17,775 nucleotides of DNA, from positions 1 through 17,775 of the forward strand of contig JAURLY010000141.1 in assembly GCA_030830945.1 (NCBI GenBank). Direction: 5' to 3'. Below, one piece after another: positions 15,625 to 17,775 of the stretch (position 1 is the stretch's first letter; each line of letters opens with the position of its first letter). This DNA is from Gammaproteobacteria bacterium (lineage in GTDB: Bacteria; Pseudomonadota; Gammaproteobacteria; Pseudomonadales; GM7GCV1). Position numbers and translations under genes: made by a program. A model generated the notes under the pieces. It searched no databases. It was not told the origin of the DNA and was given only the letters and a program-made list of their open reading frames with translations.

Positions 15625-16644
15625 ATGCAAGTCTATTACGACAAAGACGCAGATCTATCCATCATCCAGAACAAGGCCGTTGCCGTTATCGGCTTTGGAT
15701 CACAGGGGCACGCGCACGCGTTAAACCTGAAAGATTCTGGAGTTAAAAACCTGACAGTGGGCCTGCGCAAGGGCTCTGGTTCCTGGGCCAAGGCTGAAAA
15801 TGCTGGTTTGGCTGTAGCAGAAGTCGCTGAGGCTGTTGCCGGTGCAGACGTTGTCATGATGCTGGTTCCAGATGAAAACCAATCAGCCATATATAAGAAC
15901 GATGTTGAGCCTAATTTGAAAAAGGGCGCAACACTGGCGTTTGCTCACGGCTTTACGATTCACTACAACCAGATCGTTCCTCGCGAAGATTTGGACGTGA
16001 TCATGATTGCGCCAAAAGCCCCTGGACATACAGTTCGCAGTGAATTTGTTGCTGGTGGTGGTATCCCTGACCTGATTGCTATTCAGCAGGATGTTTCAGG
16101 CAATGCGAAAGAGACTGCGCTGTCTTATGCCTCCGGTGTAGGTGGTGGTCGCACAGGCATCATCCAAACATCTTTCAAAGACGAAACTGAAACCGATCTT
16201 TTCGGTGAGCAAGTCGTTCTCTGTGGCGGCACAGTTGAGTTGGTTAAAGCGGGCTTTGATACTTTGGTAGAAGCGGGATATGCGCCGGAAATGGCCTACT
16301 TTGAGTGTCTGCATGAGCTCAAGCTGATTGTTGATTTGATGTATGAGGGCGGTATTGCCAACATGAACTACTCAATTTCTAACAACGCTGAATTTGGTGA
16401 GTACATGACTGGCCCACGCATCATCAATGATGAATCGCGCAAGGTGATGAAAGACGCTCTGACGGATATTCAGAATGGTACTTATGCCAAGAACTTCATT
16501 ACTGAGGGTGCAATGAACTATCCACAGATGACTGCCTGGCGCAGAAACAACGCTGCGCACAAAATCGAAGAAGTTGGTGGTCAGCTGCGAGCCATGATGC
16601 CCTGGATCGCAAAAAACAAATTAGTCGATCGTTCAAAAAATTAA
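15625..16644 (+). CDS. ilvC: Ketol-acid reductoisomerase, class I, NADP-dependent type
   Basis: 339 aa, the short (class I) form. It converts acetolactate or acetohydroxybutyrate to the dihydroxy acid by Mg2+-dependent alkyl migration and NAD(P)H reduction. The N-terminal Rossmann domain has VIGFGSQGHAHALNL (residues 21-35), and LRKGSGSW (47-54) is the loop that selects NADPH. Catalytic His108 lies in FAHGFTIHY. Metal ligands Asp191 and Glu195 lie in DLFGEQ, and Glu227 and Glu231 in FECLHELKLIVDLMYEGG. APKAPGHTVRSEF (129-141) is a known variant of APKGPGHTVR. AGGA precedes ATG by about 8 nt. Last gene of ilvI-ilvH-ilvC, closed by a strong terminator 14 nt after the stop. Confidence 0.97.
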   Translation: MQVYYDKDADLSIIQNKAVAVIGFGSQGHAHALNLKDSGVKNLTVGLRKGSGSWAKAENAGLAVAEVAEAVAGADVVMMLVPDENQSAIYKNDVEPNLKKGATLAFAHGFTIHYNQIVPREDLDVIMIAPKAPGHTVRSEFVAGGGIPDLIAIQQDVSGNAKETALSYASGVGGGRTGIIQTSFKDETETDLFGEQVVLCGGTVELVKAGFDTLVEAGYAPEMAYFECLHELKLIVDLMYEGGIANMNYSISNNAEFGEYMTGPRIINDESRKVMKDALTDIQNGTYAKNFITEGAMNYPQMTAWRRNNAAHKIEEVGGQLRAMMPWIAKNKLVDRSKN

Positions 16645-16657
16645 TTTGTGCTTGTAT

Positions 16658-16686
16658 AAAAAAGCCTCCTTCGGGAGGCTTTTTTT
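16658..16686 (+). terminator. Intrinsic terminator of the ilvIHC operon
   Basis: A perfect 6-bp stem GCCTCC (16664-16669)/GGAGGC (16674-16679) with a TTCG tetraloop is preceded by six A and followed by seven T (16680-16686). The symmetry means it could also stop transcripts from the other strand. Confidence 0.95.
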
Positions 16687-16729
16687 ATGGGTTTTCGATT
16701 GCCGATATCCAGAAATTTTTAAAAATAAC

Positions 16730-16758
16730 TTGGAACTGATTCGGCCGAGGAATAGAAT
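16730..16758 (+). promoter_or_regulatory. Sigma-70-like promoter of the leader/permease transcript
   Basis: TTGGAA (16730-16735) and TAGAAT (16753-16758) are separated by exactly 17 nt. Transcription would start near 16766. It lies directly after the ilvIHC terminator, so the downstream unit appears to be independently transcribed. Confidence 0.5.
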
Positions 16759-16765
16759 GCGCCAA

Positions 16766-16962
16766 CTTCTTAATACATCTATATGCATAGCTATGATTTC
16801 AGCAATCAAACCAATGCCGACTTGTCGCCACACCCTCTGGGTGGCGCGCGCGATTGTGCGTGGCTTTATGTCACATGCTGTGAGACCGAATAGATTCATT
16901 TAAGTCATTAATATAAGAATTTTAAAAAGGCTGCAGTGTTTTTAACCCTGCGGCCTTTTTTT
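16766..16962 (+). ncRNA. Candidate attenuator-like leader RNA (or small RNA) upstream of a permease
   Basis: The 16687-17005 stretch has no recognised gene. After the promoter at 16730 it contains a hairpin at 16826-16846 (CGCCA, bulge, CCC/GGG, TGGCG), a small stem at 16871-16883 (TCACA/TGTGA) and an intrinsic terminator at 16924-16962, giving an RNA of about 197 nt. A 36-codon ORF (16793-16903) runs through the hairpins but has no visible ribosome site. It could be a premature-termination leader of the permease or a free small RNA. No known riboswitch family is recognised. Confidence 0.4.
16924..16962 (+). terminator. Intrinsic terminator inside the permease leader
   Basis: GGCTGCAG (16929-16936) pairs with CTGCGGCC (16948-16955) with one G-T pair, extended by five A facing the seven T (16956-16962). 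The 11-nt loop contains TTTTTAACC (16939-16947), the exact reverse complement of GGTTAAAAA at 16970-16978, so an alternative pairing exists. Confidence 0.8.
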
Positions 16963-16978
16963 GTTGTTTGGTTAAAAA

Positions 16979-16997
16979 CCTCGGCAAAAAAGCGAGG
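16979..16997 (+). promoter_or_regulatory. Hairpin covering the ribosome binding site of the permease gene
   Basis: CCTCG (16979-16983) can pair with CGAGG (16993-16997), which contains GAGG, the likely Shine-Dalgarno sequence 8 nt before ATG 17006. Five base pairs only, so stability is modest. Confidence 0.4.
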
Positions 16998-17005
16998 CAA
17001 GAACG

Positions 17006-17775
17006 ATGTCCCTTCCATTGAACTATCTAGTGGTGCTGGCTGTTTGGTCAACAACCCCTCTGGCGATTGTCTGGAGCAGTGAATCATTTGATCCTATGGC
17101 CGCGGGAGGTTTTCGCTTGCTTATCGCACTGGTGGTTATTCTAGTGATACGACCAATGCTGTCCGCGCCCGCACTGGATTTCAAGACAAATTGGAAAGCC
17201 TACCTTGTATCGGCCATTGGCTTGTATCCTGGTCTCGCGCTTGTTTACTGGGCAGCACCTCTTCTACCTTCGAGCTTGATATCAGTTATTTTTGGTCTGG
17301 CCCCATTTTTTGTTATGGGAATAAATGCGTTGGTTTTTGGTCAGCGGGATTCGACGGTTGCACAGATTTTGGCTGTCGTTTTGGCATTTGTAGGATTGGC
17401 CGTACTCCTTGGCTCTGAGAATAATGGAGGTAACTTCTCCTACCTGGGATTAGTGTTCATCATCTTGGCTGTTTCTTGCTATGCCTTGAGTACACTTCTG
17501 GTTAAAACCTATGCCATGGAGATGCATGTGCTCAATCTGCTTACTGGCTCAATGTCGATCGCTACACCTCTTTATCTACTTACATGGTTGATTGATGGGG
17601 GAAGCCTGCCGGCAACACCTTCCATTAAAGCGATTTTAGCCATTTTGTATTTGGCCATTATTGGTTCTGTGTTTGCCTATATAGCTTATTTCTATCTGTT
17701 GAAAAGGCTGTCTGCAACTGTGGTTAGTTTTATTCCCATGATCACTCCGGCAATCGCTGTGATTTTGGGGATTAC
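17006..17775 (+). CDS. DMT-superfamily permease, EamA family (3' end outside window)
   Basis: Open from ATG 17006 to the end of the window: 256 codons without a stop, about the first 85 percent of a typical 290-300 aa protein. The protein is almost wholly hydrophobic, with about nine membrane segments visible. It opens MSLPLNYLVVLAVWSTTPLAIVWSSESFDPMAAGGFRLLIALVV, the typical first EamA repeat (W-S/G-x-x-P near the start and P-x-x-x-x-x-x-R-F/L in helix 2). The first repeat ends near AVLLGSENNGGNFSYLGLVFIILAVSCYALSTLLVK, where the second begins. The later SVFAYIAYFYLLKRLSATVVSFIPMITPAIAVILG is the conserved end-of-repeat signature. Likely an inner-membrane exporter or exchanger of small metabolites; family members move amino acids, purines or other compounds, and the substrate cannot be read from sequence. 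GAGG at 16994-16997 is the ribosome site. The structured leader upstream suggests regulated expression. Confidence 0.88.
   Translation, partial: MSLPLNYLVVLAVWSTTPLAIVWSSESFDPMAAGGFRLLIALVVILVIRPMLSAPALDFKTNWKAYLVSAIGLYPGLALVYWAAPLLPSSLISVIFGLAPFFVMGINALVFGQRDSTVAQILAVVLAFVGLAVLLGSENNGGNFSYLGLVFIILAVSCYALSTLLVKTYAMEMHVLNLLTGSMSIATPLYLLTWLIDGGSLPATPSIKAILAILYLAIIGSVFAYIAYFYLLKRLSATVVSFIPMITPAIAVILGI

Noticed and set aside
16646..16903. 85-codon plus-strand frame beginning right after ilvC
   Set aside because: It runs through the ilvC terminator hairpin and across the next promoter, so it cannot be one translated message; only the 3' part (16793-16903) is considered as a leader ORF.
1..17775. 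A new defence, secretion or biosynthetic gene system
   Set aside because: Every substantial coding region belongs to a known family in an ordinary chromosomal order; no mobile-element boundaries, unusual gene clusters or unknown large proteins are present.

Overview
The window looks like chromosomal DNA of a gammaproteobacterium related to the Pseudomonas/Cellvibrio/marine-oligotroph lineages. The evidence is gene content and order only: a PilY1-PilE type IV pilus end, pilS-pilR, a bamD gene divergent from rluD-pgeF-clpB, and an ilvI-ilvH-ilvC operon. Base composition is moderate and coding density is high. I see no insertion sequence, phage gene, CRISPR array, rRNA or tRNA, and no sign of a genomic island.

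Layout. (1) 1-5033, type IV pilus block: the C-terminal part of the adhesin/tip protein PilY1 and the minor pilin PilE run rightward. They converge on pilR and pilS, which run leftward and encode the sigma-54 two-component system that controls pilin transcription. (2) 5156-6769, a glutamine-dependent NAD+ synthetase, divergent from pilS. (3) 6781-12184, an envelope and protein/RNA quality block: bamD (outer-membrane protein assembly lipoprotein) runs leftward, and rluD (23S rRNA pseudouridine synthase), pgeF (peptidoglycan editing factor family) and clpB (disaggregase) run rightward. clpB has a recognisable sigma-32 heat-shock promoter. (4) 12185-12520, a non-coding stretch with a near-Fur-box palindrome and a series of stem-loops. 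On the minus strand these read as promoter, structured RNA and terminator. (5) 12521-12961, a small exported DUF4124-type protein on the minus strand with a clear sigma-70 promoter. (6) 13313-16644, ilvI-ilvH-ilvC, the three genes for the shared steps of valine/isoleucine synthesis, preceded by a probable promoter and a leader of about 240 nt, and ended by a strong terminator. (7) 16687-17775, a promoter, a structured leader with its own terminator and a possible ribosome-site hairpin, then the start of a DMT/EamA-family permease that runs off the window.

The protein-coding genes are all recognisable housekeeping or pilus genes, so I do not claim a new protein system. The parts worth a second look are non-coding: the candidate Fur-controlled small RNA at about 12232-12413, the attenuator-like leader in front of the permease (16730-17008), and the long ilvI leader with a Leu-rich ORF overlapping the ilvI start. 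All three rest on sequence inspection by eye; no folding program or database search was run.
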